Below are positions 20,809 through 30,028 of a stretch of DNA of 64,000 bases, piece after piece. The DNA comes from an uncultured Alphaproteobacteria bacterium (GTDB taxonomy: Bacteria > Pseudomonadota > Alphaproteobacteria > Micropepsales > Micropepsaceae): the NCBI GenBank assembly GCA_902826695.1, contig CADEFU010000002.1:62001-126000 (forward strand), in the 5' to 3' direction. The notes beneath the pieces are model-generated. The model was given only the letters and a program-made list of their open reading frames with translations. It ran no database searches and had not been told where the DNA came from. The stretch's first letter is position 1, and each line of letters begins with the position of its first letter. A program made the translations under genes and the position numbers.

Positions 20809-21857
20809 GCTTTGAAGCAGGCGGCGAGTTTTCCGACCCACGCTTTCAATTCGTCCTTCATTGCCAGCGGCGTTGCGCCGTGCCGCACGATGATCAAATC
20901 GCGATCCGGTGCGACTATCGTGAACTGCCCTTCGTAGCCGTTCGCCGAGAACGACCCAGGCCCGCCGAAATCCAACCACCAATGCGCGCCATAGCGGTTG
21001 GCGTCGACACCGACCTGCTGAAAGGTGGGCGTTCGCGCGTAGTCGACCCAGCCCTCCGGCAGTAAGCGTCGTCCCTCCCATACGCCGTCGCGCAGATAGA
21101 GCATCCCAAAGCGGGCAAAGTCGCGCGCTGTCATAAAGCAGAAACTTGAACCGATGAAAACGCCTGCGGCGTCGAACTTCGGGATGGCGGAGCGAATGCC
21201 CAGCGGTTCGAACAGCCGCGGTCGCATGAACTGCTCGAAGTCGGGCCCATAGGCGTTCAACGTTCGCGAGGCGATGCGGCTCACGATATTCGTCGTGCCG
21301 CTCGCGTAGGACCAAAACGTGTCGGGCTGATGCTCCAACGGTTGCGCTGCCGCATAGGCGGCGACGTTGTCCTTCCCCTCCTGGAACAGCATCGCGATCA
21401 CATCGGACGGCCTGCCGCCCGGCGCGTAGTCTTCGATGAACTTCAGTCCGCTCGACATCCGCAGGAGTTGATCGAGTGTGATGGCGCGACGCACATCGCC
21501 GGCCCATTCGGGCACATCCGCCGGTGCGGAGACATCAAGCTTGCCGTCTTTCACCAACAGTCCGATCAGCGCGTGGGTGATGCTTTTCGCCTTCGACCAG
21601 GAATGGTGCGTGCTCGACGCGTCAAAGCCTTCGCCGTAGCGCTCAAACGCGATCCGTCCGCCTTGCACGACCAATAGCGCATGGGTCTCGCCCAGCGTGG
21701 GTGTGGATTTCGCGGCGAAGGCCTCGCCGACCAAGGTGTCGAACACCGCGCGATCGACATCACGCAATGGAGCGCTTTGCCACTCCTGCGTTGGCCACGG
21801 CGTGTCATGGGGTTGAGGCGGAAGCGGCAGAAGGGGCTGTACTTCGCGGCGGTTCAT
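20805..21857 (-). CDS. serine hydrolase of the beta-lactamase / NylB-like family
   Basis: A 350-residue cytoplasmic-looking protein (no signal peptide) with the class C beta-lactamase fold. The SxxK motif is in HSWSKAKSITH (about 95), the Tyr motif in SYASGTTN (about 185), and the C-terminal segment GYEGQFTIVAPDRDLIIVRHG resembles the KTG-region strand. The pattern is closest to esterase or 6-aminohexanoate-oligomer hydrolase members rather than true beta-lactamases. The substrate is unknown. ATG 21857 follows an AGGGAA site. It is framed by two family III repeats and followed by a GIY-YIG remnant, so it may have been acquired. Confidence 0.8.
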   Translation of the reverse strand: MNRREVQPLLPLPPQPHDTPWPTQEWQSAPLRDVDRAVFDTLVGEAFAAKSTPTLGETHALLVVQGGRIAFERYGEGFDASSTHHSWSKAKSITHALIGLLVKDGKLDVSAPADVPEWAGDVRRAITLDQLLRMSSGLKFIEDYAPGGRPSDVIAMLFQEGKDNVAAYAAAQPLEHQPDTFWSYASGTTNIVSRIASRTLNAYGPDFEQFMRPRLFEPLGIRSAIPKFDAAGVFIGSSFCFMTARDFARFGMLYLRDGVWEGRRLLPEGWVDYARTPTFQQVGVDANRYGAHWWLDFGGPGSFSANGYEGQFTIVAPDRDLIIVRHGATPLAMKDELKAWVGKLAACFKA

Positions 21858-21911
21858 GTCGGTTCCCTTCGTGCGAGTGGTCGAGCGTACGCAGCGTTTC
21901 GTGTTCGAGGC

Positions 21912-21946
21912 AAGTCGTGGGTGGTCCGGCTTCGCGGACCATGACA
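21912..21946. repeat. 35-bp repeat, family III, copy 2
   Basis: Same orientation as copy 1 at 20676, differing at two positions. Its core GGTCCGG / GCGGACC arms can pair around CTTC. It lies between the divergent hydrolase and MoeB/ThiF genes. Confidence 0.8.
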
Positions 21947-21965
21947 ATTGGGGTATTGTCCCGCC

Positions 21966-22793
21966 ATGGCCCTTACCGACGACCAACTCGAACGCTATGC
22001 GCGGCACATCATCCTTCGGGAGGTGGGTGGTGTGGGGCAGGCGCGGTTGCGCGATGCGCGGGTGCTTGTGATCGGTGCGGGCGGGCTGGGGTCGCCGGCT
22101 TTGCTTTATCTTTCGGCGGCGGGCGTGGGCACGATCGGCGTTGTCGACGACGACGAGGTGTCGTTGTCGAATTTGCAGCGGCAGATCGCGCACCGCACGA
22201 TCGACATAGGGCGGCTCAAGGTCGAGAGCGCATCCGACAGTGCGCGGGCGATCAATCCGGATACGCATGTGAACCGGCATGCGACGCGGCTCAATACGCA
22301 CAATGCGCTTGAGCTTGTGAAGAATTACGAGATCGTGCTCGACGGGTCGGACAATTTTGCGACGCGGTTTCTGGTGAACGACGCGTGCTACTTGGCCGGG
22401 CGTACATTGGTGTCGGCGGCGGTCGGGCAATTCGACGGGCAGCTTGCGACGTTCAAGGCGCACGAGCGGCCGCACGGGAAGCGCGCGTACCCCTGCTATC
22501 GCTGTCTTTATCCCGAAGCGCCGCCGCCGGGGACCGTGCCGTCGTGTACGGAGGCGGGCATTCTTGGTGCGCTTGCGGGTGTGATGGGGACGCTGCAGGC
22601 GCTTGAGGCGATTAAGGAAATCCTCGGTATCGGCGACACGATGGCGGGGCGACTCACGCTCTACGATGGGCTGGGCGGTACGTTCCGGACGGTCAAGGTG
22701 AAACCGGACCCCGCGTGCGCGCTCTGCGGGCCGGAGGCGACTTTGCGTGATCTGTCGCACCATTCTGAGCCGCAGGCGGCCTGCACCCCCTAG
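21966..22793 (+). CDS. MoeB/ThiF-family adenylyltransferase (HesA/MoeB/ThiF)
   Basis: A 275-residue E1-like enzyme that adenylates the C-terminus of a MoaD/ThiS-type sulphur carrier for molybdopterin or thiamine synthesis. The nucleotide loop is VLVIGAGGLGSPALLYLSAAG. RQIAHRTIDIG, the acidic DGSDNFATRFLVNDAC and the zinc Cys pairs CYRCLYP and CALCG follow, with the candidate thioester Cys in VPSCTEAGILG. MoeB and ThiF cannot be separated without a partner gene, and none is next to it. The start is ATG at 21966. Confidence 0.88.
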   Translation: MALTDDQLERYARHIILREVGGVGQARLRDARVLVIGAGGLGSPALLYLSAAGVGTIGVVDDDEVSLSNLQRQIAHRTIDIGRLKVESASDSARAINPDTHVNRHATRLNTHNALELVKNYEIVLDGSDNFATRFLVNDACYLAGRTLVSAAVGQFDGQLATFKAHERPHGKRAYPCYRCLYPEAPPPGTVPSCTEAGILGALAGVMGTLQALEAIKEILGIGDTMAGRLTLYDGLGGTFRTVKVKPDPACALCGPEATLRDLSHHSEPQAACTP

Positions 22794-22796
22794 CGC

Positions 22797-22835
22797 GGGC
22801 GGGCGACGGGGCGTATTCCTCGCGGCCCTTTTTTT
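22797..22835 (+). terminator. terminator after the MoeB/ThiF gene
   Basis: GGGC-GG-GCGA (22797-22806) pairs with TCGC-G-GCCC (22820-22828) with a small internal bulge, followed by seven T residues (22829-22835). It lies four bases after the MoeB/ThiF stop. Confidence 0.65.
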
Positions 22836-22851
22836 GAGAACCGGTGGTGTC

Positions 22852-24720
22852 ATGACTGCGCCCTTATCTGGACGCAAGATGAGGCCTCGCTTCGCTGAGC
22901 GGCTGCTCACGCACGAAAGCGAGACCGAGCCTTTGCCTGAGGTGGCGCGGTCCATGCGCGTGCCGGGGACGCCGTTCGGGTTCTTGGCCTTTCTCGTATC
23001 GCGGCACTATCGGGGCCGGCTTGCGGCGTTCGTGTTCCTGGCCGGCTTGTCGGCCGCCATCGATGCGATGATCCCCTATGTGCTTCGCGGCATTATCGAC
23101 ACGCTGACGGCGGCGGTCGCGAGCGGCCGCCAGGACTGGGAGGCGGTCACACTTTATCTCGTGCTGTTTGCCGCGGTTTGGTATGTGCCTGCCGTGATCG
23201 TGCGCTCGGTGGAAGCGATCGACATTTACATGAGCCCGCGGATGCGAGCGCTCGCGCAGAAGTATCTGTTCGCGTACCTGATGGGGCACAGCCCGCGGTA
23301 CTTTCAGGAGAATTTCGCCGGCAAGCTTGGGCAGAAGGTGAAGCAGGCGGGACAGGCGACTGTGTCGCTGCTCAGCATCGTTGCCTTCGACGGCGTGCGC
23401 ATCGTCGTGCTGCTTGCCGTGGGCGGCGTGTTGCTGGCGCTGCAGAGCGGGTACTACGCGTTGCTGCTGTTCGTTTGGGTGGCGTTCTATCTGGTCGTCG
23501 TGACATGGCTGGCGCGACGGTGCGTTATGCTGTCGAAAGCCTTTTCGGACGAAGTCTCCACGTCCACCGGGCGGCTGATCGATGCGATCGCGAATGCGGA
23601 CCTCGTGCGCGCGTTTGCGCGAGCGGCGTTCGAGCGGCGGTTCCTGTCGCGCTTTCTGGCGGACGAGATGAACGCGTCGCAGTCGCTGCGCTGGTTCCTT
23701 GTCGTCATGCGGATTTTCATGTCGACGGCGATGCTCGTTCTGTTGATCGGGCTCATCGTTCTGGCGATGCGCGATACGCTCAGCGGGGCGATCACGGTCG
23801 GTACGTTTACTATGGTCTTCTTCCTCGGCACGATGATCTCGCGGTCGGTGCAGGAATTGTCGTTCCGGATGCTCGATTTCTTCGAGCAGCTGGGCACGCT
23901 GGCCGAGGCGCTGGAGCTTGTGACCCAGAAGCATGAGATCGTCGATAAGCCCGGCGCAAAGCCGCTTGCCGTTGGCGCGGGCGAGATCGTGTTCGAGAGC
24001 ATCGCGTTCTCACATGCTGACGGGCATCCGGTGTTCCAGGGGCTGAATCTCAAGATCAAGGCCGGCGAGAAGGTGGGCTTGGTCGGCAAGTCTGGGGCAG
24101 GCAAGTCGACGCTCGTGAAGCTGCTGAGGCGCCAGTTCGAACCGCAGGGTGGGCGCATCCTGATCGACGGACAGGACGTTGCCGACGTGACGTGGGATTC
24201 GGTGAACGAGGCAATCGCCGAAGTGCAGCAGATGCCCGGCGTGTTCCATCGTCCGGTGCGCGACAATATCCGCTACTCGAAGCCTGAGGCCGAGGAGCAG
24301 ATCGTCGTGTCGGCGGCGAAGGATGCGCACGCGCATGACTTCATCACGAACCGCGAGGCGGGTTATGACACGATCGTGGGCGAGCAGGGGATCAAGCTTT
24401 CGGGCGGCGAGAGGCAGCGAGTCGCGATCGCGCGCGCGCTGGTCAAGGATGCGCGGATTCTGGTGCTCGACGAGGCGACATCCTCACTCGATTCCGAGAG
24501 CGAGCATCTGATCCAAGAGGCGCTGTTCGAGCTGATGAAGGGGCGCACGGTCATCGCCATTGCGCACCGGCTGTCGACGATCGTGGGCATGGACCGGATC
24601 GTCTATCTCGAGAACGGGCGCATCGTCGAGCAGGGTAATCACGGCGAGTTGCTTGCGCGTGGCGGGCCTTATGCGCAGCTTTGGAATCGGCAGGTCGGCG
24701 GGTTTATCGACGCGGCTTGA
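22852..24720 (+). CDS. ABC transporter, fused permease and ATP-binding protein
   Basis: A 622-residue exporter half-transporter of the MsbA/HlyB type. An N-terminal ABC transmembrane domain (six predicted segments, about 60-345) is followed by the ATPase: Walker A GKSGAGKST (about 425), signature LSGGERQR and Walker B ILVLDEATSSLDSE, with an H-loop IAHRLST. Such proteins act as homo- or heterodimers in the inner membrane; the substrate is unknown. ATG 22852 was chosen because upstream codons run through the terminator; MRPRFAE at 22879 is a possible alternative. The 3' end overlaps the convergent M48 gene by 17 bases. Confidence 0.9.
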   Translation: MTAPLSGRKMRPRFAERLLTHESETEPLPEVARSMRVPGTPFGFLAFLVSRHYRGRLAAFVFLAGLSAAIDAMIPYVLRGIIDTLTAAVASGRQDWEAVTLYLVLFAAVWYVPAVIVRSVEAIDIYMSPRMRALAQKYLFAYLMGHSPRYFQENFAGKLGQKVKQAGQATVSLLSIVAFDGVRIVVLLAVGGVLLALQSGYYALLLFVWVAFYLVVVTWLARRCVMLSKAFSDEVSTSTGRLIDAIANADLVRAFARAAFERRFLSRFLADEMNASQSLRWFLVVMRIFMSTAMLVLLIGLIVLAMRDTLSGAITVGTFTMVFFLGTMISRSVQELSFRMLDFFEQLGTLAEALELVTQKHEIVDKPGAKPLAVGAGEIVFESIAFSHADGHPVFQGLNLKIKAGEKVGLVGKSGAGKSTLVKLLRRQFEPQGGRILIDGQDVADVTWDSVNEAIAEVQQMPGVFHRPVRDNIRYSKPEAEEQIVVSAAKDAHAHDFITNREAGYDTIVGEQGIKLSGGERQRVAIARALVKDARILVLDEATSSLDSESEHLIQEALFELMKGRTVIAIAHRLSTIVGMDRIVYLENGRIVEQGNHGELLARGGPYAQLWNRQVGGFIDAA

Positions 24721-25732
24721 GCGTCAACGGTTCGCCCTTTTTTTGCTTTGCTTTGATTTCGGCGGTGGTGGCTTCGATCGCGCGGAGGCGCTCGGGGCCG
24801 GTTGGGTGCGTCGCGGCGACGGACTTTGCTTTCAGCGTTTCGTTCAGGCGCTTCCAGAAAGGGCTGGCTGCGTCGATGCTGTAGCCGGCGCGTGCCATGA
24901 AATAGAGGCCGACGCGATCAGCCTCCTTTTCGTACGGGATCGAGAACGGGCGATTGACGGTGGCGGCGACCGCGGTGCCGATTGTGGATTTGGCGAAAGC
25001 GTCGAGCAGACTGCCGGGCGCGGGCTTTGCGGTTTTGACGAGTTCCAGGTGGCGCAGGACGTTGTGCGCGAGCTCGTGGCCTAGGATGAGCGCAATCTCG
25101 TCGTCAGAGTTGGTGTGCCTGAGCAGGCCCGATGTGATCGCGAGGACGGTGCCGTCTGCGGCGGCGTTCTCGTCGTCGCTGCGCACAAGGAGCGTCGGGA
25201 ACTCGCAGACCGTGTCAGGCGGTACGGTGACGTCGTTGCCGCCCTTGAGTTTGAGGCGGACGGGGCCTTGCTTTGCGGCGATGGCGGCGCGGGCGATGTA
25301 GCGTTCGGTGGCGCCTTTGCCTTCGCCGACGGCGTCGCCGTTCACGTGTGTGATGATTGCGCCGTTCGCGATGCCTGCTGAAGCGGCCGGCGCGCCGTCG
25401 ACGGCGAGCGCGACGGTGACGGCGTCGGTGAGGGCGAAGTCGCTTTGTAGGCGCATGCGATCTTGCGCGTTCTGGAAGTTCGCGAGCGACCAGACAATGA
25501 GACCGATGTCTTGCTTGGTTTGCTTGCGCTCGGCGCAGTCGGCGGCTGCGGCTTTGCGCAGGCGAAAGCCTACGCGTTCAACGCGCGCGCGTTGCTCCAT
25601 GTATGTCGCGAGGCCGCCGGTGACGCTGGCTGTAGGCCGTTGCGTGACGGGTGTTTCGGGCGACGGCGACGGCGTTGAGACGCAAGCCGTCAGGGCGATG
25701 GCGATGACGGCGGGCAGAAGATGGCGCAACAT
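24704..25732 (-). CDS. M48 family peptidase, predicted lipoprotein
   Basis: A 342-residue secreted protease. A signal peptide with a lipobox (IAIALTAC, Cys17) predicts a lipid-anchored periplasmic protein. Residues about 85-180 resemble a PDZ-like region, and the metallopeptidase follows with HELAH (219-223) and the third zinc ligand E270 in YEKEADRVG. This resembles BepA/LoiP-type proteins that handle outer-membrane proteins. It is the last gene of a minus-strand set with the RlmI-like methyltransferase (8 bases upstream) and the hydroxyacid dehydrogenase. Confidence 0.88.
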   Translation of the reverse strand: MLRHLLPAVIAIALTACVSTPSPSPETPVTQRPTASVTGGLATYMEQRARVERVGFRLRKAAAADCAERKQTKQDIGLIVWSLANFQNAQDRMRLQSDFALTDAVTVALAVDGAPAASAGIANGAIITHVNGDAVGEGKGATERYIARAAIAAKQGPVRLKLKGGNDVTVPPDTVCEFPTLLVRSDDENAAADGTVLAITSGLLRHTNSDDEIALILGHELAHNVLRHLELVKTAKPAPGSLLDAFAKSTIGTAVAATVNRPFSIPYEKEADRVGLYFMARAGYSIDAASPFWKRLNETLKAKSVAATHPTGPERLRAIEATTAEIKAKQKKGEPLTLKPRR

Positions 25733-25740
25733 TGTGATGC

Positions 25741-26922
25741 TCAATCGAGTTGAAACGTCAGCGATTTCAGATACGCGGTTTCGGGCAGTTGAGGGTGCAC
25801 AGGATGATCGGGCGCGGCACCTGCCGATCTGATCAGGCGTGCGGTGCGATTTGCGCGCGAGATGCCGACGGCACATTCGGTTTGGAAGCGGTCCAGCGGG
25901 ATTGCGTGGCTGCAGGAGGCGAGGGTGAGGAAGCCGCCGGGCGCGACCAAGGGTGCGGCGAGGCGGGTGAGTTTGCGGTAGCCGCGTGCGCCGGATTCCA
26001 AGTCTTTCTTCGAGCGCACAAACGGCGGTGGGTCGCACGAGACGATGTCGAAGCGTTCGCCCGAGGGTGCAAGTTCTTCGAGTTCTTCCATCACGTCGCA
26101 ACGGCGAAATTCGGCGTCGAGCTTCTCGGCGCGGGCTGTTGCGGCGGCGGCGTCTAGAGCGGATTGCGAGGAGTCGAGCAGGACGGCCGATTTGGCACCG
26201 GCTTTGAGTGCGCCCAAGGCCAGTGCGCCGAGGTAGCTGAAGGCGTCGAGAATCGTCGCGCCCTGGCTAAGGGAGATCAGGAACGCACGGTTCTCGCGCT
26301 GGTCGAAATACCAGCCCGTCTTCTGGCCGTTGATCGGGTCGATCGCGTGGCGGATGCCAGCCTCTTCTACCACCACGCCCTGGTCGAGGTTGCCGTACGC
26401 GATGCGGGCGTCGTCTTTGAGGCCTTCGTGGGCGCGCGCGGGGCTCTCGCTTTTGATGACGATGGCGCGGGGTTTGAATTCGCTTGTGAGCGCCTCAAGC
26501 CAGTGCGGTTCGAGTGCGTCCATGCCGGCGGTGCCGGACTGAACGACAAAGACATCGTCGAAGCGGTCGACGATGAGGCCGGGGCAAGCGTCGGCTTCGG
26601 CGTGGATCAAGCGGTAGTAGGGCTTGGCGAACAGTTTCGAGCGCAGCGTCTTGGCGCGATCGAAGCGGTCGCGGAAGAAATCCGCGTCGATCTTGGCGCC
26701 GCTCTCGCGCGCGAGGACGCGCGCGGCGATCAGGCTGTGCGGGTTGAAGTAGGCGGTGCCGAGGGGCACGTCCTTTGCGTCGACGAGTTCGACGAGGCTG
26801 CCGGGTTTGAGCGCCTTCGCGGCGGCACTCATCGCAATTTCGTTCGAGTACGCCCACGGCGCGCCGGATCTCAGGCGTGCGTCGTGTTTCGGTTGGAGGC
26901 GGACCTTCGGGCGGGCCGTCAC
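25741..26922 (-). CDS. class I rRNA methyltransferase, RlmI-like
   Basis: A 393-residue protein with an N-terminal PUA domain (about 1-80) and a SAM-dependent methyltransferase (about 180-390). The linker segment has YRLIHAEADACPGLIVDRF and DPINGQKTGWYFDQRENR, strongly conserved in the RlmI/YccW group, which makes m5C in 23S rRNA. SAM loop ILDAFSYLGALALGALKAGA and the catalytic-region motifs SCDPPPFVRSKKD and LASCSH are present. It starts with GTG inside the stop of the dehydrogenase gene (GTGA overlap), so the two are coupled. Confidence 0.88.
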   Translation of the reverse strand: MTARPKVRLQPKHDARLRSGAPWAYSNEIAMSAAAKALKPGSLVELVDAKDVPLGTAYFNPHSLIAARVLARESGAKIDADFFRDRFDRAKTLRSKLFAKPYYRLIHAEADACPGLIVDRFDDVFVVQSGTAGMDALEPHWLEALTSEFKPRAIVIKSESPARAHEGLKDDARIAYGNLDQGVVVEEAGIRHAIDPINGQKTGWYFDQRENRAFLISLSQGATILDAFSYLGALALGALKAGAKSAVLLDSSQSALDAAAATARAEKLDAEFRRCDVMEELEELAPSGERFDIVSCDPPPFVRSKKDLESGARGYRKLTRLAAPLVAPGGFLTLASCSHAIPLDRFQTECAVGISRANRTARLIRSAGAAPDHPVHPQLPETAYLKSLTFQLD

Positions 26923-27905
26923 AGCATTGCCGCGAGCACGCGGTCCGGCGGCTTATGGCCGTCGGCGAAGGTCTTGATGTTGATGATGACCTTTTCGCCC
27001 ATGTCGACGCGGCCTTCCATCGTGGCCGATCCCATGTGCGGGAGCAGCACGACGTTCTTGAGCTTTAGGAGCTTTGGGTTGACCGCCGGTTCGTGTTCGA
27101 AGACGTCGAGGCCGGCGCCCGCCAACTCGCCCGCTTCCAGCATGCGCGCCAGTGCATTTTCGTCGATCACTTCGCCGCGTGCGGTGTTCACGATGAAGGC
27201 CGATGGTTTCATCATCTTGAGGCGGCGCGCGGACAAGAGGTGATAGGTCGCGGGCGTGTGCGGACAGTTGACGGAGACGATGTCCATGCGGGCCAGCATC
27301 TGGTCGAGGCTGTCCCAGTAGGTGGCTTCCAACTCTTCTTCCACCGGCTTTGGGACGGGCTTGCGATTGTTGTAGTGGATCTGCAAGCCGAAAGCCTTGG
27401 CGCGGCGCGCAACGGCTTGGCCGATGCGGCCCATGCCGATGATGCCGAGCCGCTTGCCCGTAATGCGGTGGCCAAGCATCCATGTTGGCGACCAGCCCTT
27501 GAAGTCGCCCTTCTGGAGCACGCTTGCGCCTTCGACGATGCGGCGCGGCACGGCCAAGATCAGCGCCATTGCAATGTCGGCTGTGTCGTCGGTTAGCACG
27601 CCCGGCGTGTTCGTCACGGTGATGCCGCGTGCACGGGCGCTTTCGAGGTCGATGTTGTCCACGCCCGCGCCGAAGTTTGCGATCAGGCGCAAGCGTTCGC
27701 CGGCGCGCGCGAGGACGCGGGAGTCGAGGCGGTCGGTCACGGTGGGCACGAGCACGTCGGCTTGTTGTACGGCCTCGGTCAGCTGCTCGCGCGACATCGG
27801 CGTGTCGTCCACGTTGAGGCGCGTGTCGAACAGTTCGCGCATCCGGGTTTCGATGGCGTCGGGCAGCTTGCGGGTGACGATAACGAGGGGCTTTTTGGTC
27901 GGCAT
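26919..27905 (-). CDS. D-isomer-specific 2-hydroxyacid dehydrogenase (glyoxylate reductase-like)
   Basis: A 328-residue NAD(P)-dependent dehydrogenase. It has the nucleotide loop GKRLGIIGMGRIGQAVARRA, the substrate-binding NFGAGVDNID and the catalytic Arg/Glu/His set in NTARGEVIDENAL, LDVFEHEP and LPHMGSAT. It probably interconverts glyoxylate or hydroxypyruvate and the D-hydroxy acids. The start is unsure: ATG 27905 gives the usual MPTKKPLVIVTRK, but an in-frame TTG at 27917 is four codons longer. Neither has a clear ribosome site. Confidence 0.9.
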   Translation of the reverse strand: MPTKKPLVIVTRKLPDAIETRMRELFDTRLNVDDTPMSREQLTEAVQQADVLVPTVTDRLDSRVLARAGERLRLIANFGAGVDNIDLESARARGITVTNTPGVLTDDTADIAMALILAVPRRIVEGASVLQKGDFKGWSPTWMLGHRITGKRLGIIGMGRIGQAVARRAKAFGLQIHYNNRKPVPKPVEEELEATYWDSLDQMLARMDIVSVNCPHTPATYHLLSARRLKMMKPSAFIVNTARGEVIDENALARMLEAGELAGAGLDVFEHEPAVNPKLLKLKNVVLLPHMGSATMEGRVDMGEKVIINIKTFADGHKPPDRVLAAML

Positions 27906-28096
27906 TTTGTCGTTCAAAACGGGGTTGCGGTTCTTCCTAGCAGGGGCGGGGGTGAGTTCCTAGGCCTTCTGAGGCTTGTCGATTTATCTTCACGCGGTAA
28001 GGCAATGTTAAGCGTGAGAGCGCTGATATTGCTCATCTATTTTTACATGTGGACGGGGTCCGGCAGGCGACAAAGCCGCCGGGGGAAAGGCCAGCT

Positions 28097-28651
28097 TTGC
28101 GCATCTTGGCGACATTCATCGCGGTTTTGGTCGTGCTTGCCTATGCGGCTGCGGAGGCCGCGATTCCGGAGCCGCGCGCAAAGCCTGCTACGGAAACCGT
28201 TCTGGATGGCGCGGTGCCGCCGCCGATCGTCGCGACCGGCATGCCGGTGCCGCGCTGGGTCACGATCAAGGCGCGGCGGGTTAACGTCCGGCGTGGGCCG
28301 TCGCTCGAGCACGACGTCCTGTGGACGTATGTGATGCCGGGCCTGCCGGTCGAAATTACGGCGGAGTACGAGAGTTGGCGGCGGATCCGCGACGTCAATG
28401 GCGAGGTCGGCTGGGTGAAGTCCGTGATGCTGGATAACCGGCGCCGGGTGATGTTTACCGGGCGCGTAAACACGGCGATTCTGAGCGAGCCGAGCGCCGA
28501 GGCGCAGGCGGTGGCGCTGGCGGCGCCGGGGCTTGTCGCCGATCTTTCGGGGTGCGAGGGCGAGTGGTGCGAGGTTTCCGCGCGGGGCTATGACGGGTTC
28601 GTGCCGCGCGACAGGCTTTGGGGTGTGCGCCCTATCGACAACGGACGTTAG
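28097..28651 (+). CDS. exported SH3-domain protein
   Basis: A protein of about 184 residues with an N-terminal signal peptide (LRILATFIAVLVVLAYAAAEA) and two bacterial SH3-like repeats: VNVRRGPSLEHDVLWTYVMPGLPVEI and a second around WCEVSARGYDGFVPRDRLWG. It is probably periplasmic and binds peptidoglycan or another ligand. The TTG at 28097 lies six bases after GGGAAAGG; an upstream GTG at 28049 would add 16 residues before the signal peptide. It is divergent from the 2-hydroxyacid dehydrogenase, a pairing I recall from other alphaproteobacteria. Confidence 0.8.
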   Translation: MRILATFIAVLVVLAYAAAEAAIPEPRAKPATETVLDGAVPPPIVATGMPVPRWVTIKARRVNVRRGPSLEHDVLWTYVMPGLPVEITAEYESWRRIRDVNGEVGWVKSVMLDNRRRVMFTGRVNTAILSEPSAEAQAVALAAPGLVADLSGCEGEWCEVSARGYDGFVPRDRLWGVRPIDNGR

Positions 28652-28721
28652 CGCTGCATGCGGCATCTGAAGAGCGCGGGGATACACACAGTAATTAGAG
28701 CTGGGGATTCAGGTATCGCTT

Positions 28722-29264
28722 GTGTCTACCGGGCCGCGCACGTTTGAACTTCAAGAGTGGTCCGAAGACCATCGGGATGCCTTTGCCGAGATGCAGCGCG
28801 ATCCCGTCGTCATGGCCGACTTGGGTGGGCCATTTGATCGCGTCGCGAGCGATGCGAAGTTCGATCGCTATCGTGACGCGTGGCATGCCGACGGCATTTC
28901 GCGATGGGCGGTTGTTGTTCGCACAGGCAGCTTTGCCGGTTATGCGGGAGTCATGAGGCGCAGCGATGCGGGTCATCCGCTTGGTCCGCACTATGAGATC
29001 GGCTGGCGGTTCCGGCGCGAGGTTTGGGGCCAGGGCTATGCCACGGAGAGCGCGCGGCGCGCGTTGGATCATGCGTGGCGGGCTCTCGATGTGCCGGCGA
29101 TCTTATCTTACACCGCGGCCGACAATCTGCGGTCGCAGCGCGTTATGGCGCGGCTTGGTCTTCGGCGGGATGCGGCGCGCGATTTCGTTGCGCGCTATCC
29201 TAGAGGCGAGTGGGCCGGTCTCGTGTGGGTCGCGGATCGACCGGCTACAATTCCAATGCGCTGA
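28722..29264 (+). CDS. GNAT family N-acetyltransferase (RimJ/RimL type)
   Basis: A 180-residue acetyltransferase starting at GTG. Motifs A and B are seen as YEIGWRFRREVWGQGYATESARRALDHAW and YTAADNLRSQRVMARLGLRRD. Members acetylate ribosomal protein N-termini or small amines; the substrate here is unknown. The end overlaps the convergent SDR gene by 20 bases. Confidence 0.88.
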   Translation: MSTGPRTFELQEWSEDHRDAFAEMQRDPVVMADLGGPFDRVASDAKFDRYRDAWHADGISRWAVVVRTGSFAGYAGVMRRSDAGHPLGPHYEIGWRFRREVWGQGYATESARRALDHAWRALDVPAILSYTAADNLRSQRVMARLGLRRDAARDFVARYPRGEWAGLVWVADRPATIPMR

Positions 29265-30027
29265 CCGACGTGCGCATTGCGTTCATGCGGGGCTGCATGT
29301 CGTCGAGCAGGTGGCGTTGGGTTGGGATGTAGAAGAGCCCTAAGTCCATGCCTTTGAGCGCAATCTCGGCGCAGCGCGCTGGCATGATGAGATTCAGCGC
29401 AGGCGGTGCCATCGCGGGATCGGGCAGGTTCTTTGCGACGAGCGGCGTATAGACGGCGCCGGGCAGCAGCACGTGGAGGTCGATCGGCGCGTCACGGGTT
29501 TCGTCGCGTAGCCATTCGAGCATGATCAGCAGCGCGTGCTTCGTTGCGGCATAGAGGCCGAGGCCCCGGCCCTTCACGGCGGCGGGCAGGCTTAACGAGT
29601 TCTCCGAGGCCGTGAACAGCATGCGGCCGCGAGCGTTCGCGGCTGTGAGCGTTGCGACATAGCTTTGCGCAAGGCGCAGGCCTGCGAACAGGTTCACGTT
29701 GAACAGGCGCTCGGCGTTTTCGTCGATTGCCTGTTTTAGAAGGCGCTTGTTCTGGCCTATGCCCGCGTTCGAGCAGACGAAGTCGAGCCGGCCCGTGATC
29801 GCGAATGCCTCTTCGATGAGGCGCTGTGGGGCATCCGGGCGTGCGAGATCGCAGCGAAGCGTATGGGTGCCCGTGCCCAATTCCGCGGCGGCAGCAGCCA
29901 AGGTGTCCTCGTTGATGTCGGCGAGGATGACCGTGGCGCCGCGCGCCTTTAGCGCGGCGGCGATTGCCTTGCCTATGCCGGAGGCGCCGCCGGTGACGAG
30001 GGCTGTGGTTCCGCGATAGTCGATCAT
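29245..30027 (-). CDS. short-chain dehydrogenase/reductase
   Basis: A 260-residue SDR with the classical cofactor loop TGGASGIG, the acidic DINE after strand 2 (suggesting NAD(H)), NAG in CSNAGIG and the active site YAATK. Substrate unknown. It begins one base after the stop of the cytochrome b561 gene, so the two are co-translated. Confidence 0.9.
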   Translation of the reverse strand: MIDYRGTTALVTGGASGIGKAIAAALKARGATVILADINEDTLAAAAAELGTGTHTLRCDLARPDAPQRLIEEAFAITGRLDFVCSNAGIGQNKRLLKQAIDENAERLFNVNLFAGLRLAQSYVATLTAANARGRMLFTASENSLSLPAAVKGRGLGLYAATKHALLIMLEWLRDETRDAPIDLHVLLPGAVYTPLVAKNLPDPAMAPPALNLIMPARCAEIALKGMDLGLFYIPTQRHLLDDMQPRMNAMRTSVSALEL

Positions 30028-30028
30028 G

